Position numbers and translations under genes: made by a program. Below, one piece after another: positions 35,687 to 46,067 of a DNA stretch of 64,000 bases. The stretch is from Syntrophales bacterium. GTDB taxonomy: Bacteria > Desulfobacterota > Syntrophia > Syntrophales > UBA8958. The notes under the pieces are model-generated. The model was not told where the DNA came from. It ran no database searches and worked only from the letters and a program-made list of their open reading frames with translations. The DNA is taken from the NCBI GenBank assembly GCA_026417625.1, contig JAOACW010000001.1, positions 62,001 to 126,000 of the forward strand, in the 5' to 3' direction. Numbering within the stretch: the first letter of the stretch is position 1; the number at the start of each line of letters is the position of its first letter.

Positions 35687-37716
35687 ATATAGATACGATA
35701 AAGAAACACGCCTTCTTGATATTGTTTGTCGCGTTATTACTCGCAATATACTTTGCAACTTACCGAAACTACCTTTTATTTCACTCCATCGCTGAGATTT
35801 TCTCCATCGTTATAGCGTGTTGTATATTCATCTTGGCGTGGAATACAAAAAATTTTATAAGCAACAACTACTTACTATTTTTAGGCATCGCTTATCTATT
35901 CGTCGGTATAATCGATTTTGTCCACACGCTCGCCTATAAAGGAATGAACATTTTTGTAGGATACGATGCCAACTTACCTACCCAACTATGGATCGCCGCA
36001 CGGTACACAGAATCAATCTCTCTCCTAATTGCTCCTATTTTTGTTGATAAACGCATCAATCTGACTGTAACACTCGTTATCTTTTTTATCTTTTGCAGCT
36101 TTTTACTAGCTTCTATATTTTACTGGGACATTTTTCCCGATTGTTTCATTGAAGGAAAGGGTTTAACCACCTTCAAGATTGCAAGTGAGTACGTAATATC
36201 AATCATACTTTGCGGTGCTATAGTTACCCTCTTAAGAATCAGAGAACGCTTTGACCCTGTAATATTACGCTACCTTTTGGCTGCAATAGGTTTTACCATA
36301 GCTGCAGAACTTGCCTTCACCTTCTACGTACATGTATATGGCCTGTCCAATATGATAGGCCATTACTTTAAGATCATCTCTTTTTACTTTGTCTACAAAG
36401 CCATTTTCGAAACAGGGGTGTCAAATCCTTACTCCTTACTGTTGAAAGACCTGAAAGAACGGCAAGATCAACTGAAAGATGCCCACATTCTGGCTAGGCT
36501 GGGGCACTGGTCGTGGGACCTTAAAACTGACAAAAGGACATGGTCGGAAGAAACATTTCATATCTTTGGTATTCCTAGGGAAAAGGGTGAACCATCATGG
36601 GAAGGAATAAAAGCAATGATCCATCCCGATGATTTACCTCTCTTTCTGAGTACAATTGAAGACGCCAGAAATAGAGGTGTTTCATATGAAATGGACTTCC
36701 GTATAATAAGACCAGATAGAGAACACAGATGGATACACGCTTTAGGTCATGTGAAGAAAAATGAAGAGAATAAGGTTGTTGGTCTATTTGGCACCATTCA
36801 GGATATCACCCACCGCAAAAGACTAGAGGAATCCGTCAATACTGAGCGAAAGCGATTCCTAAATCTCATTGAGAATTTACCTTTTGCCCTCATCCTCATG
36901 GACAAAAAGGGGAATTTTCTCTACGTGAATCCTCGGTTCACAGAGATCTTCGGTTACGACCTCGGGGACGTACCCGACGAAAAACATTGGTTCGAGAAGG
37001 CATTTCCGAACCCTTCATACCGACAGGAAGTGGAGAAGGCATGGTTAGAGAATTTCAAAAAACCCGGACTGTGGCAACGAAAAGCTCTGACTTACAAAAC
37101 CCGCTGCAAGAATGGAGAGCTAAAATTCATCAATTTTGAAGCTGTGGAACTCCCCTCAGAACAGGTTATGGTAACCTGCCAAGACGTAACTGAACAGAAA
37201 CTCCTGGAGAAAAAACTCGAGGACATAAGCATCACCGACGAACTGACAGGTATTCTAAATCGCCGCGGATTCACCACCTTGGCACAACAGCAGCTCAAAA
37301 TTGCCGAAAGAACCAAAAAGCCCATGCTGTTATTCTTCATCGATTTGGATAAAATGAAGGAAATAAACGACACTTTAGGGCATCAGAAGGGAGACGAAGC
37401 TCTGAGGGAAACCTCAGCGATTCTCAAAAAAACCTTCAGAAAATCGGACATTATAGGACGTATTGGAGGTGACGAATTCGCGGTTTTAGTCTTAAATGCA
37501 GGGGAAAAGGAAAAGTTTCTGTTTGAGACGAGACTCAGTGAAATTATAAGACTAAGGAATGCCTCTACACAAAAAGACTATCAACTTTCATTTAGTATGG
37601 GATGTGCTGTTTACGACCCAGATAATCCCCAGAACCTTGACTCCCTTATGTCAAAGGCAGATACCTTAATGTACCAGGCCAAACGTGGATCTGATCTTAA
37701 AAAATTACAAAATTGA
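35683..37716 (+). CDS. MASE3-PAS-PAS-GGDEF diguanylate cyclase
   Basis: A 677-residue inner-membrane sensor that should make cyclic di-GMP. The N-terminal ~240 residues are seven or eight hydrophobic helices of the MASE3 type. A PAS domain follows at about 265-380 (LARLGHWSWDLKTDKRTWSE), a second at about 390-500 (ALILMDKKGNFLYVNPRFTE), and a C-terminal cyclase domain at about 510-677 with intact GGDEF (595-599). RKSD five residues before GGDEF is an intact inhibitory I-site. No EAL domain. It overlaps the DUF268 gene by 4 bp; the ligand is unknown. Confidence 0.92.
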   Translation: MNIDTIKKHAFLILFVALLLAIYFATYRNYLLFHSIAEIFSIVIACCIFILAWNTKNFISNNYLLFLGIAYLFVGIIDFVHTLAYKGMNIFVGYDANLPTQLWIAARYTESISLLIAPIFVDKRINLTVTLVIFFIFCSFLLASIFYWDIFPDCFIEGKGLTTFKIASEYVISIILCGAIVTLLRIRERFDPVILRYLLAAIGFTIAAELAFTFYVHVYGLSNMIGHYFKIISFYFVYKAIFETGVSNPYSLLLKDLKERQDQLKDAHILARLGHWSWDLKTDKRTWSEETFHIFGIPREKGEPSWEGIKAMIHPDDLPLFLSTIEDARNRGVSYEMDFRIIRPDREHRWIHALGHVKKNEENKVVGLFGTIQDITHRKRLEESVNTERKRFLNLIENLPFALILMDKKGNFLYVNPRFTEIFGYDLGDVPDEKHWFEKAFPNPSYRQEVEKAWLENFKKPGLWQRKALTYKTRCKNGELKFINFEAVELPSEQVMVTCQDVTEQKLLEKKLEDISITDELTGILNRRGFTTLAQQQLKIAERTKKPMLLFFIDLDKMKEINDTLGHQKGDEALRETSAILKKTFRKSDIIGRIGGDEFAVLVLNAGEKEKFLFETRLSEIIRLRNASTQKDYQLSFSMGCAVYDPDNPQNLDSLMSKADTLMYQAKRGSDLKKLQN

Positions 37717-37758
37717 AAAATAATAATTACTCTGCAAGAAAAAACATCTTTTTCGGCA

Positions 37759-38517
37759 ATGGAACACATTTGGTCCAAAAGCAAAATAATTGAGTTTTCC
37801 GACATCAAAGGAGACCTTCACGTACACACAAACTGGAGTGACGGTGCTCATTACGTAGAGGAAATGGCTTATGCAGCCATTGATCTAGGGTATGAATACA
37901 TTGCCATCACGGATCACTATAGAGGAAAAAGTGGAACTCGGGGGTTGGATGAAAACCGTCTCAAAAAACAAATTGAAGAAATAAAACTCTTAAACGAACG
38001 CCTTCATCCTTTCAGAATTCTTACTGGCATTGAGGTGGACATTAACTTTGATGGCTCACTGGATCTACCTGATAGTATAATTGACGAACTCAACGTTGTC
38101 ATAGCGGCCATCCATTCATCCTTTGGCCAGAGTGGAGAACAGATAACGATGCGCATTCTCATTGCCTTAAGAAATCCTTATGTGAACATCTTAGGTCACC
38201 CCACTTGTGTCTGTGTAAATGCGGACTACATAAAAAAGATCATTGATGAAGCTAAAAAATACGGAAAATCCATCGAAATTAACTCTATGCCCGAAAGACG
38301 TAACGACAATGATCTCCTAATCTACCACGCAAGGGAAAGAGGAGTCATGCTTTCACTGGCTACAGACTCTCATCAGGTTGAACAGCTAAGCCTAATGTAC
38401 TCCGGTGTCGGCATGGCAAGAAGGAATTTGTGTGAAAAAAAGCACCTCCTCAACTGTCTTCCCCTTGAAAATCTCCTCTCTCTCCTTAAAAAACACCGTC
38501 AATATTTCGATCATTAA
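37759..38517 (+). CDS. PHP-domain metallohydrolase
   Basis: A 252-residue stand-alone PHP domain. DLHVHTNWSDG (19-29), AITDHYRG, GIEVDI, IHSSFGQS, HPTC, EINS and ATDSH are the metal-binding strands in order; all nine ligand positions seem filled. It resembles the C-terminal PHP part of PolX DNA polymerases and free PHP phosphatases. It may remove phosphate from a small molecule or act as an exonuclease; context does not decide. It follows the cyclase by 42 bp. Confidence 0.86.
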   Translation: MEHIWSKSKIIEFSDIKGDLHVHTNWSDGAHYVEEMAYAAIDLGYEYIAITDHYRGKSGTRGLDENRLKKQIEEIKLLNERLHPFRILTGIEVDINFDGSLDLPDSIIDELNVVIAAIHSSFGQSGEQITMRILIALRNPYVNILGHPTCVCVNADYIKKIIDEAKKYGKSIEINSMPERRNDNDLLIYHARERGVMLSLATDSHQVEQLSLMYSGVGMARRNLCEKKHLLNCLPLENLLSLLKKHRQYFDH

Positions 38518-38594
38518 CCCACGTGGCCGGGTTTGTCAGGTTCGTGACATCAAAAAATCTTCACTCACGAATGAAACCCACACTTAAGAGGTCT

Positions 38595-41267
38595 TTAATT
38601 GAGATGAATATACTGATACCTCTCACCGAGTTGGGAACCGATGCGCTGGAAAAGGTCTCTTATGTGGTCATCCATCGTCAGGTAGAAAATCTGCCATCCG
38701 CTGCTTGCCAGTTCAACTAAACTCTCGACCACAAACGGCCTGCGCTCATAATCGGTATGCTGAAAAGCATCGTCCAGAAAGAGAAAACAACCCTCACCCC
38801 GGAGGAGCTTTTTTAAAAACGCGATACGGAGGGCAAGGAGCACCTGCTCCCTGGTACCAGTGCTAAGATCAGCCAACTTGAAATCGTAAGTTCCATCGGA
38901 AACAAATAGCACTTCTGGTTTCCCCTCATCTTCTGGAGCTAGGAAAATACGATCATACCTTTTAGTAAGTCGGTAAATCATTCCACTGACTTCAGGATCA
39001 TTAAGAAACGCCTCGATCTTCTTCGCTTCTTCCCCATCGAGTTCTCTGATGGTTGAAGAAAGCAGAATTTTTGAAATCAGACAGGCCTCGACCTTCTTAA
39101 GTTGGTCTCTTATCCATCCAATCTTACGGAATAGTGAATCGAGTAAAACATTCCAAGAAGCGGAAAAATCACACCCAGTAGAAATCGCTACTTTCTGCCT
39201 AAGACCTCTCAATACATCCTCTAAGTTTGTCAAATCACTAGAAATAACCTCCAGCTTCTCTTCCACCTCTTGAACTTTGCCCAAAGAGTATTCCTCACCG
39301 GGATCCACGGCAACATACTTTTCTTCAGGTACTCCAAAACCTTTAAGCTCTCCTCGTTTGGTAGATAGTTCAGCTTCCAAATCTCTCTTCAGGTTTTCCC
39401 ATTCTCGCAATTTCTTTTCCCAGAATTCCGGCTCAACTCTATCTCCAAACCTCACAAACCAGTTATTGATTTCACTCCGCAAGTCATTCAGTTGAACATT
39501 GAGTTCATCATAAAGGAGGGATAAATGTTCCTTCGTCATCTCGGCCTGGTTTATTCTATCAAGTTTCACCTTCAACCGCTCCAGCTCCTCTTGCCTAAAC
39601 TCAACTCGAGGATCTTCGCACTCAAAATCCTCCTGTTTGACATCCAGGCGTGCCAACAGACCGGTAATTTCCTCACATTCCTGCTTCAACCGGACTGCAC
39701 TGCTTTTGTTCTCCTCAATCACCCTTTTTAGTCTTTCCTCAACCGGGCTTTTGGAATCGATACCATCTGAGAGAGCAGAATTTATTTCCAATACAAGAGC
39801 GTTGAATTCCCGGCTCCACTCATCAATTCGCTTCTTCGAAACTTCGAATTCATAAAATTCGTTCTCAAGATATTTCTCTCTGGCTTCAAGATCAGCAAAT
39901 GTACATAATTCCTGACCGTATTTCATCTGGTATCTATCCTTCAAGGCCCGTAGCTCATGCTCTTTGGCTTGATCGGTTTGAGGCCGTGAAATTTGCACCA
40001 TGAGCAAAATCAATCCCATCAAGGTCAAGATCATAAGAAAAAACGAAAGACCTGGTTTATCGAACAGTTGCAGTACCATTCCCGCCAGGGCTAAAAACAA
40101 CGTCGCAAATAGAACCAAGCGCAGGGAGACAAAAGACTTTCCCATATCTTCCCTTAGCTTCAAATAATGTTCCTTAGCCGCCTTCAACCACAGATATTCC
40201 TCGACTTTTTCTTCTCTTCTTCTCAGCCCTTCCTCTTCCTGACTTAAAAGATTCAGTTTTTCAACATACCTTCTATGAAGATCCTCAAGCCGTCTAGTGC
40301 TTTGTTCTATGTTTTCCAGCTTTTCAAACTTTCTGTTTCTTTCCCCGGACAAAATATAAGCCATGTAACGCCGGGCCCTATCCTGGAGGTTTAATTCCTT
40401 TTCGACTTCATCCCTGCACTTCAGCTCAATTTCAATTCTCAAAAGTTGCTCCTCCAGTTTTGCGGTTTCCCGGGTTTTCTGTCTGAAGTTCTCGATTTTA
40501 TTTTTTATTTCGTCGATTTCATCTTTGGTAGGCAACTTACTGAGTCTTTCCTCCAACTTGACTATACCCTGGAACAGCACATACGCATGGTGATTGCGAG
40601 CCAGTTCCAAACTCCTCTTCCTCTCTTCAAGCTCTTTTTTTCTATCCTGGAGAGATCTCAGCTCCCCCAAATCGCACTTTTCGACAACTTCCTGGAGCAG
40701 CTCTTCAAGATGACGAAGTTCTGTTTTCAACTGGTGATAACTTTTGGCTTCACTTGCCTGCTGAACGATATCAATCCATCCTTCATCCTCCAAAAGAGTT
40801 GCCTTTTTAAACGTATTCCCAATCTCCTCATTGATCTTGTTTAAAATTCTCTGCTGGGAGAAGAGAGTCTTCAGGAATTCAACTGTGAGTCCACACTCGC
40901 TGCGGATAATTTCCACCTCCCCAGCCCTTACCACCAAAAGTTTTACCAGTTCGGGAGGCAAACCGTAACCAGTTGATTCGATGATATAATCCTCCAATTT
41001 TTTCCTAGACTTGGGGGTAAATTCCAAGGTTAATCGATCACTGAAACAACCGACCAGAGTGATTTTACCGCTCGCTTGTTGGCGAATATATCCCCAATCG
41101 TTCTTCTTCTTAACCTTAAATAGAGAGTTGATAATAAGATCAGTTAGAAAGGATTTGCCGGACTCGTTTCTCCCATATATAAGTATTAAATCCTTCGATT
41201 CGAGGTCCAACCACAATTTTTTCACAAGAGGTCCACATTCATTAACCCGGATTTTGCTTATTCTCAT
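38595..41267 (-). CDS. YhaN-like (SbcC/Rad50-type) coiled-coil ATPase
   Basis: An 890-residue SMC-like ATPase. The Walker A motif GRNESGKSF lies at about 32-40. Long coiled coils follow, interrupted at about 380-425 by two hydrophobic helices (LRLVLFATLFLALAG and FFLMILTLMGLILLM), a feature of the YhaN group. Signature DLSTGTREQ and Walker B FLFLDDAFQ are in the C-terminal ~80 residues. Together with the phosphoesterase encoded 3 bp upstream it should form a DNA-end-processing complex. The mid-protein membrane-like helices suggest a membrane-tethered form. Confidence 0.88.
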   Translation of the reverse strand: MRISKIRVNECGPLVKKLWLDLESKDLILIYGRNESGKSFLTDLIINSLFKVKKKNDWGYIRQQASGKITLVGCFSDRLTLEFTPKSRKKLEDYIIESTGYGLPPELVKLLVVRAGEVEIIRSECGLTVEFLKTLFSQQRILNKINEEIGNTFKKATLLEDEGWIDIVQQASEAKSYHQLKTELRHLEELLQEVVEKCDLGELRSLQDRKKELEERKRSLELARNHHAYVLFQGIVKLEERLSKLPTKDEIDEIKNKIENFRQKTRETAKLEEQLLRIEIELKCRDEVEKELNLQDRARRYMAYILSGERNRKFEKLENIEQSTRRLEDLHRRYVEKLNLLSQEEEGLRRREEKVEEYLWLKAAKEHYLKLREDMGKSFVSLRLVLFATLFLALAGMVLQLFDKPGLSFFLMILTLMGLILLMVQISRPQTDQAKEHELRALKDRYQMKYGQELCTFADLEAREKYLENEFYEFEVSKKRIDEWSREFNALVLEINSALSDGIDSKSPVEERLKRVIEENKSSAVRLKQECEEITGLLARLDVKQEDFECEDPRVEFRQEELERLKVKLDRINQAEMTKEHLSLLYDELNVQLNDLRSEINNWFVRFGDRVEPEFWEKKLREWENLKRDLEAELSTKRGELKGFGVPEEKYVAVDPGEEYSLGKVQEVEEKLEVISSDLTNLEDVLRGLRQKVAISTGCDFSASWNVLLDSLFRKIGWIRDQLKKVEACLISKILLSSTIRELDGEEAKKIEAFLNDPEVSGMIYRLTKRYDRIFLAPEDEGKPEVLFVSDGTYDFKLADLSTGTREQVLLALRIAFLKKLLRGEGCFLFLDDAFQHTDYERRPFVVESLVELASSGWQIFYLTMDDHIRDLFQRIGSQLGERYQYIHLN

Positions 41268-41270
41268 GAT

Positions 41271-42347
41271 TCATCTCATCCCGAAAATAATCTCCGCAGC
41301 CTCCTTTATAACATCATCGTCTGAGGTAAGAAATCTACTGAGATCAGTTTGTTGAATTTTTTCATGTAATTTTTTGAGCAAAAGAATTCTAACCTCTGTC
41401 TCATCATCAGATACGTTAAGCTCACTAAAATCAGCACCTGAGGCATCGTAAAAATTTATTCCTCGATTGGTAATCTCATCACTTATAATTCTGGATAATT
41501 TTCCCTTATCCCTCGTAAATCCCCGTACCTGCAGTTTCAAACGCACCTTTTTAAGATCCCCATCGCTGAGATTCCAATTTTTCAACATCTTATCGATTTT
41601 TTCTTTTATCCAAGTTTCCTCATTATCCAGCGGTATTACTAGCAGTTCCTCTTTAAAATAGATCACTGAAGTTTCAACTCCTCTGCTTTCCAGCTCGTCA
41701 CTATCTGTGTCATATATAAGAAACCTTCGTTTGCCAGTTTCGTTTATATCGAGACCACAGGGGGATCCTGGATAGTTTACCCTAGTTTTCCGATCAAAAG
41801 CAGGATCGGGCTGATGGATGTGTCCGAGGAACACACGCAGCGGCAAAAACTTTTCCAAGATGCGTCTTGTCAAGGGCATATAAACACCTTCTTCGTAGAC
41901 ATTGGGCAGACGCGCACCAGAAATCCAGTCCCCATGACCAAAGATTACAAATTTACCTTGCAGTTTATTCCTAATCATGAAACCCTGTATTGCCTCGTCG
42001 AGAGAAAAAAAGGGGCTGTAGGGAAAAAAAACGGCTTGAATCCCGCCAACCGTTTCTCGACAGGGTTCTTCAATTATCCTCACATTTTTGGATGAGAAAC
42101 TCTTTTGCTTAATTCCAACGTCGTGGTTCCCAGGAAGAACGGTTATTCTCAATTCCTTATAAGTAGAGCAGAGCTCATCAAAATCGTGGCAATTGTTAAA
42201 ATCCTTGTCAAACAGATCTCCCAGGATAAAGACATGCCCTATTCCCTCAACTGTGCACGTCTGAAATATATCATCAAGCGCATCATAGCGGTTCGGGGTT
42301 CTTTCTTTTGATCGAAGATGTACGTCAGCTGTTATGGCAATCTTCAT
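41271..42347 (-). CDS. YhaO-like (SbcD/Mre11-type) phosphoesterase
   Basis: A 358-residue calcineurin-type phosphoesterase: ITADVHLRS (metal-binding Asp and His), HVFILGDLFDKD, VLPGNHDVG, IFGHGDWIS and FLGHIHQPD are the five motifs in order. C-terminal ~130 residues form a capping and partner-binding region. It is the nuclease partner of the ATPase whose gene begins 3 bp downstream. The pair repairs DNA ends in SbcCD and Mre11-Rad50 systems; its role here is inferred by family. Confidence 0.88.
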   Translation of the reverse strand: MKIAITADVHLRSKERTPNRYDALDDIFQTCTVEGIGHVFILGDLFDKDFNNCHDFDELCSTYKELRITVLPGNHDVGIKQKSFSSKNVRIIEEPCRETVGGIQAVFFPYSPFFSLDEAIQGFMIRNKLQGKFVIFGHGDWISGARLPNVYEEGVYMPLTRRILEKFLPLRVFLGHIHQPDPAFDRKTRVNYPGSPCGLDINETGKRRFLIYDTDSDELESRGVETSVIYFKEELLVIPLDNEETWIKEKIDKMLKNWNLSDGDLKKVRLKLQVRGFTRDKGKLSRIISDEITNRGINFYDASGADFSELNVSDDETEVRILLLKKLHEKIQQTDLSRFLTSDDDVIKEAAEIIFGMR

Positions 42348-42607
42348 CGCTTACCCCCTAAGCAAAAGATCCCATATCCTCTATCAACGTTATTGGATTG
42401 AAACTGCATTACAACATAGTCCATACCGCAAAGACTACTATCCAGAAAGAAAAAATCAAACTGAATTAGGAACACCAGAGAAGAGGGCTTTTAAATACAA
42501 CAGAAACACAGGTATGCTACCGTACATTGATTGTCCATAAGCGATTTTTTTCAGACTTTAAAAACTGTAAAAAACCTCATAGTCCTCGAAGTTGACAAAC
42601 ATTCACT

Positions 42608-44734
42608 TCAGAACCGTACCCATTTATCCCGAATTGCATCGAGAATGTTCACATAATCATCCGTCCAGGGATTCACCCTGCGCAAGCCATCACCGTCACC
42701 AAGAGGTATCCACCCTTTTGCAATAAGGGGATAAATATGATCCGCTTTCCGAAAAGCTGTAAGATATACTGTACTTACTGGAATGTAGGTCTCACTCTCT
42801 TCGAGAACAGTTAACTTCATACCACCAAAAAGACCCATGTTTTCCAGTATGGCTTTCACCACCCCCCTTAGCTCGTAGTAGCGATTGGATAGATGGAGTA
42901 TCAAGAAACCGTTTTCTTCTAAATGGTCAAAGTAAATCTGAAGCGCCTCCTTAGTGATAAGATGAGTGGGCAGAGCATCTCCACTGAAGGCATCAACGAA
43001 AATCAAATCGTATCTCTCTTGGTTCATCTTAAGCTTAAGTCTACCGTCACCATTTACCACTTTGAGGTCTGCAGGTGTGTTTTCGAGAAAGGTAAACCAT
43101 CGGCGTGACAAACGTTCCATATCAGGATCTATCTCGTAATAAGTAATAGAATCGCCCTTTCTGGTAAGCAGCCCAAAAGTACCCGTTCCAAGACCAACAA
43201 CAGCGATTCGACGCGGTGGATTTAAAAGATCAAGCACATCTTTCAGTCCACTTTTAGGATGATAGTAGAGTGTTGCTTTCATCTCCCCTTCTCGATCCAA
43301 AAACTGTAGACCATGAATCGTGGATCCGTGGATAAGTACTCGTACACCACCCGGAGCATCCCTGCTTGATGGGTAATCATAGATACGACATATTCCGTAG
43401 TAGTTACGGTGGGCCTCCCTTTTAACCCCGGCCAAACTCACCCCGGAAAAGAATATAAGAAGAGAATAAAGAGCCAGAATTGCAAATACACGACCCACGC
43501 AAACCACAGCCGACCTCAGTGTCAAGGAATGTAAAAGGAAACCCCTATATCTCATGGCAAAAAGAATAGCTATCAGCACAAGCATTATGGGATACTCGTA
43601 CACCTCTCTGAAAACGAGAGGAGCTCCTAAAGTAACAGCCATTCCGCCCAGAAAACCTCCCAAGGCAACTGCAATATAGAAACGTGACAGAAGTGAAGAT
43701 TCAGGGCGACTGCGATAAAGATCCCCGTGGATCATAATACAGAGTATAAAGAACACCAAAAGCAAGAGAAAGGGGACAAACAGCTTACTTACAGGTATGA
43801 AATAAAGGGCAAAACCGAGAAGCACCACTTCAGGCCACAAAAACATAAGTTTAAGAGAAATACGGTCTGTATCCCTGAAAGTGATGACAAAACTCAAAAG
43901 GTACATGGCTAGGGGCAAAACCCAAACAAGAGGAAAAGAACCTATTTCAACTGCTATGAGATTCGTTACAGTCACCAATAGAGCGGATGTCAAGAAACTA
44001 AGCACTAACCAATGAATTGCATTTCTCGCTTCGACACCAGCTGCCCCCACAGGATTTGTACCCTCAAAATCACGTTGAAAATGCTCAGAGTGTTCTCTCC
44101 CCTCCCGCATGCCCTGCGGACGAAGATAAAACCACGCAAAGAAAACAAAAATAACATACAGGATATACCCCACGCTCCAGCTCAGACTCTGTTTTTTCAA
44201 TCCTAGGAAAGGTTCCATCAGAATTGGATAACTTATAAGAGCAAGGAGGGAACCCGCATTAGATGTGGCATAGAGGACGTAAGGGTTGAAGGAAAGCCTC
44301 CTTTTTGCGTGAACAACCCAAAGTTGAACCACCACAACTGTCGTGGATAAAACCAGAAAGGGCAGGGCGATATGTTTCGTTAAGGTTCCAAAAAGATCAG
44401 CTACCTCTCCAGTAGGTGATGGAGGAGCATCGATGCGAAGAGGCAGATTTATAATGGGCAGCAGTACAATCAAAAGATGCCACATACCCAAGTGTCTGAC
44501 AATAAAATGAGCATACAAATAACCGAAAAGAAGCAATAATTGAAAATAAACAATGCAAACCAACCATATGTGAACCGCACCACCAAAGAAGGGTACAAGG
44601 AGACGACCTGTAAGCGGTTCCATACCAAATAGAAGAAAAGCACCAAGAAAAACTACCAAGTGTATCCCATAGATGCCCATACCGCCATGCCTTATGCCAC
44701 TTCTCGTGTAAAAGTGCAACATACCATAAAACAC
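42608..44734 (-). CDS. Membrane protein with spermidine-synthase-like domain
   Basis: A 708-residue fusion. Residues ~20-440 are membrane helices resembling a transporter-like bundle (FLGAFLLFGMEPLTGRLLVPFFGG at the start). The C-terminal ~220 residues are a spermidine-synthase fold: AVVGLGTGTFGLL, YEIDPDME, NGDGRLKL and DLIFVDAFSGDALPTHLITKEAL. Such fused proteins are common in bacteria and rarely shown to make polyamines; an integral-membrane aminopropyl or methyltransferase is possible. The start could also be ATG 44680. Confidence 0.85.
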   Translation of the reverse strand: MFYGMLHFYTRSGIRHGGMGIYGIHLVVFLGAFLLFGMEPLTGRLLVPFFGGAVHIWLVCIVYFQLLLLFGYLYAHFIVRHLGMWHLLIVLLPIINLPLRIDAPPSPTGEVADLFGTLTKHIALPFLVLSTTVVVVQLWVVHAKRRLSFNPYVLYATSNAGSLLALISYPILMEPFLGLKKQSLSWSVGYILYVIFVFFAWFYLRPQGMREGREHSEHFQRDFEGTNPVGAAGVEARNAIHWLVLSFLTSALLVTVTNLIAVEIGSFPLVWVLPLAMYLLSFVITFRDTDRISLKLMFLWPEVVLLGFALYFIPVSKLFVPFLLLLVFFILCIMIHGDLYRSRPESSLLSRFYIAVALGGFLGGMAVTLGAPLVFREVYEYPIMLVLIAILFAMRYRGFLLHSLTLRSAVVCVGRVFAILALYSLLIFFSGVSLAGVKREAHRNYYGICRIYDYPSSRDAPGGVRVLIHGSTIHGLQFLDREGEMKATLYYHPKSGLKDVLDLLNPPRRIAVVGLGTGTFGLLTRKGDSITYYEIDPDMERLSRRWFTFLENTPADLKVVNGDGRLKLKMNQERYDLIFVDAFSGDALPTHLITKEALQIYFDHLEENGFLILHLSNRYYELRGVVKAILENMGLFGGMKLTVLEESETYIPVSTVYLTAFRKADHIYPLIAKGWIPLGDGDGLRRVNPWTDDYVNILDAIRDKWVRF

Positions 44735-44830
44735 ATCATGAAAATTAACTTGCCATAATTTGCCCTAGTTTATATACGAGAATGATAACGCTCCAAAATC
44801 CTTCGACACTCTGTATTTCATGAAAAACAA

Positions 44831-45811
44831 ATGAAAGGAAGAAATAAGTACGATCGGACTCCAAAATCTAAATGCGTAAAATGTAAAGGAGAAGCTAACG
44901 TACGCATCCCCTCTCTTAAAGCTTCGTTTTGTGATCAACATTTTCTCGAACACTTCTTAAGGCAGGTTAATCGGGCGATTGAAACCTTTAAAATGTTTAC
45001 CCCAAAGGAAAAGGTCCTCGTGGCTGTATCTGGGGGAAAAGATAGCCTTGCACTATGGGACGCTCTACTACTTCTGGGATTCAATGCGGAGGGAATACAC
45101 ATAGATATAGGCCAAGGCGAGTTCTCTCGCGCCTCAAAAGAAGTTTGCCTACAATTTGCAGCCGATCGTCGTGCAAAACTCCATGTTTTCTCCTTTGCAG
45201 AAACCTACGGCCTTTCAATCTCTGAGGTCGCTCGACGGATACACTATGTCCCCTGTGCTATTTGCGGTATTTTGAAACGCCATCTAATGAACGCTTTAAC
45301 AACAATCACCAACCATCACATTGTAGCCACTGGTCACAATCTAGATGATGAAGCAGCAACACTGCTGGGCAACATTCTAGGCTGGCAGGATGGGTACCTC
45401 GCCCGACAACATCCACACCTGCCAGAAAAGGGAGACACGTTTCCGTCAAGGGTTAAACCCCTTGCGCGATTAGAGGAATCAGAGGTAATCGCGTTCTGCA
45501 AGTTCAGAAGTATAAACTTCTACGGAGAAAAATGTCCTCTATCTAAAGGTGCCACTTCTCCCATTTACAAACAAGTCCTCCACATGCTGGAAGAAAAAAT
45601 GCCTGGTACTAAACGCAGATTTTTATTTGGATTCTGGAAGAAGGAACAATCAAGGTTTGCATCGCGTACTTCAGTTAAGCTTAAAAAATGCGCAAAATGC
45701 AACCATCTCACAACCTCAGATACGTGTCTATACTGCAGACTAATGTTAAAGGCCGGATTAAACCCATTAACGCCACTCAAAATTGAAACTCTCTCTTTTT
45801 CCTCCAACTGA
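44831..45811 (+). CDS. ttuA: TtuA-type tRNA 2-thiouridine synthetase
   Basis: A 326-residue adenylating tRNA thiolase of the TtuA/Ncs6/TtcA group. N-terminal zinc finger (KCVKCKGEA ... FCDQHF), PP-loop AVSGGKDSLA (about 65-74), catalytic-cysteine regions YVPCAICG and GEKCPLSKG, and a C-terminal zinc finger (CAKC ... CLYC). The two zinc fingers favour TtuA, which thiolates uridine 54 of tRNA and is typical of thermophiles. Its sulfur carrier TtuB is not in the window. TtcA-like activity at cytidine 32 is the alternative. AAGGAAGAAA-type leader; the start is ATG 44831. Confidence 0.85.
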   Translation: MKGRNKYDRTPKSKCVKCKGEANVRIPSLKASFCDQHFLEHFLRQVNRAIETFKMFTPKEKVLVAVSGGKDSLALWDALLLLGFNAEGIHIDIGQGEFSRASKEVCLQFAADRRAKLHVFSFAETYGLSISEVARRIHYVPCAICGILKRHLMNALTTITNHHIVATGHNLDDEAATLLGNILGWQDGYLARQHPHLPEKGDTFPSRVKPLARLEESEVIAFCKFRSINFYGEKCPLSKGATSPIYKQVLHMLEEKMPGTKRRFLFGFWKKEQSRFASRTSVKLKKCAKCNHLTTSDTCLYCRLMLKAGLNPLTPLKIETLSFSSN

Positions 45812-46067
45812 TGCTTGCACTTCGATTTTCTATCCGTCTTGACCACCGAGGGTAATTCCCTGACTTATCCGTCTTACGATTACAATCCGTTCCATCACCA
45901 CAACTTCCCTTGTAAGTGTTTCCGTCTTAGCAGGTAGCTTAACCCCTTACAAGAACGTATCTACACACCAATTTCCCTTTCTAACAAAACTTTACTTTAG
46001 TTTAAAAAACACCTATTAGAATAGTCAAATATCTGTAGCCCATATGATAAGCTTTTGCTCACACCAG

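Noticed and set aside
42385-42420. A CRISPR-like GTTTCAATCC on the minus strand
   Set aside because: It occurs once only; there are no repeats, spacers or cas genes.
42334-42540. A 68-codon plus-strand reading frame after the YhaO-like start
   Set aside because: It begins inside the opposite-strand phosphoesterase gene, has no ribosome site and no recognisable motif.
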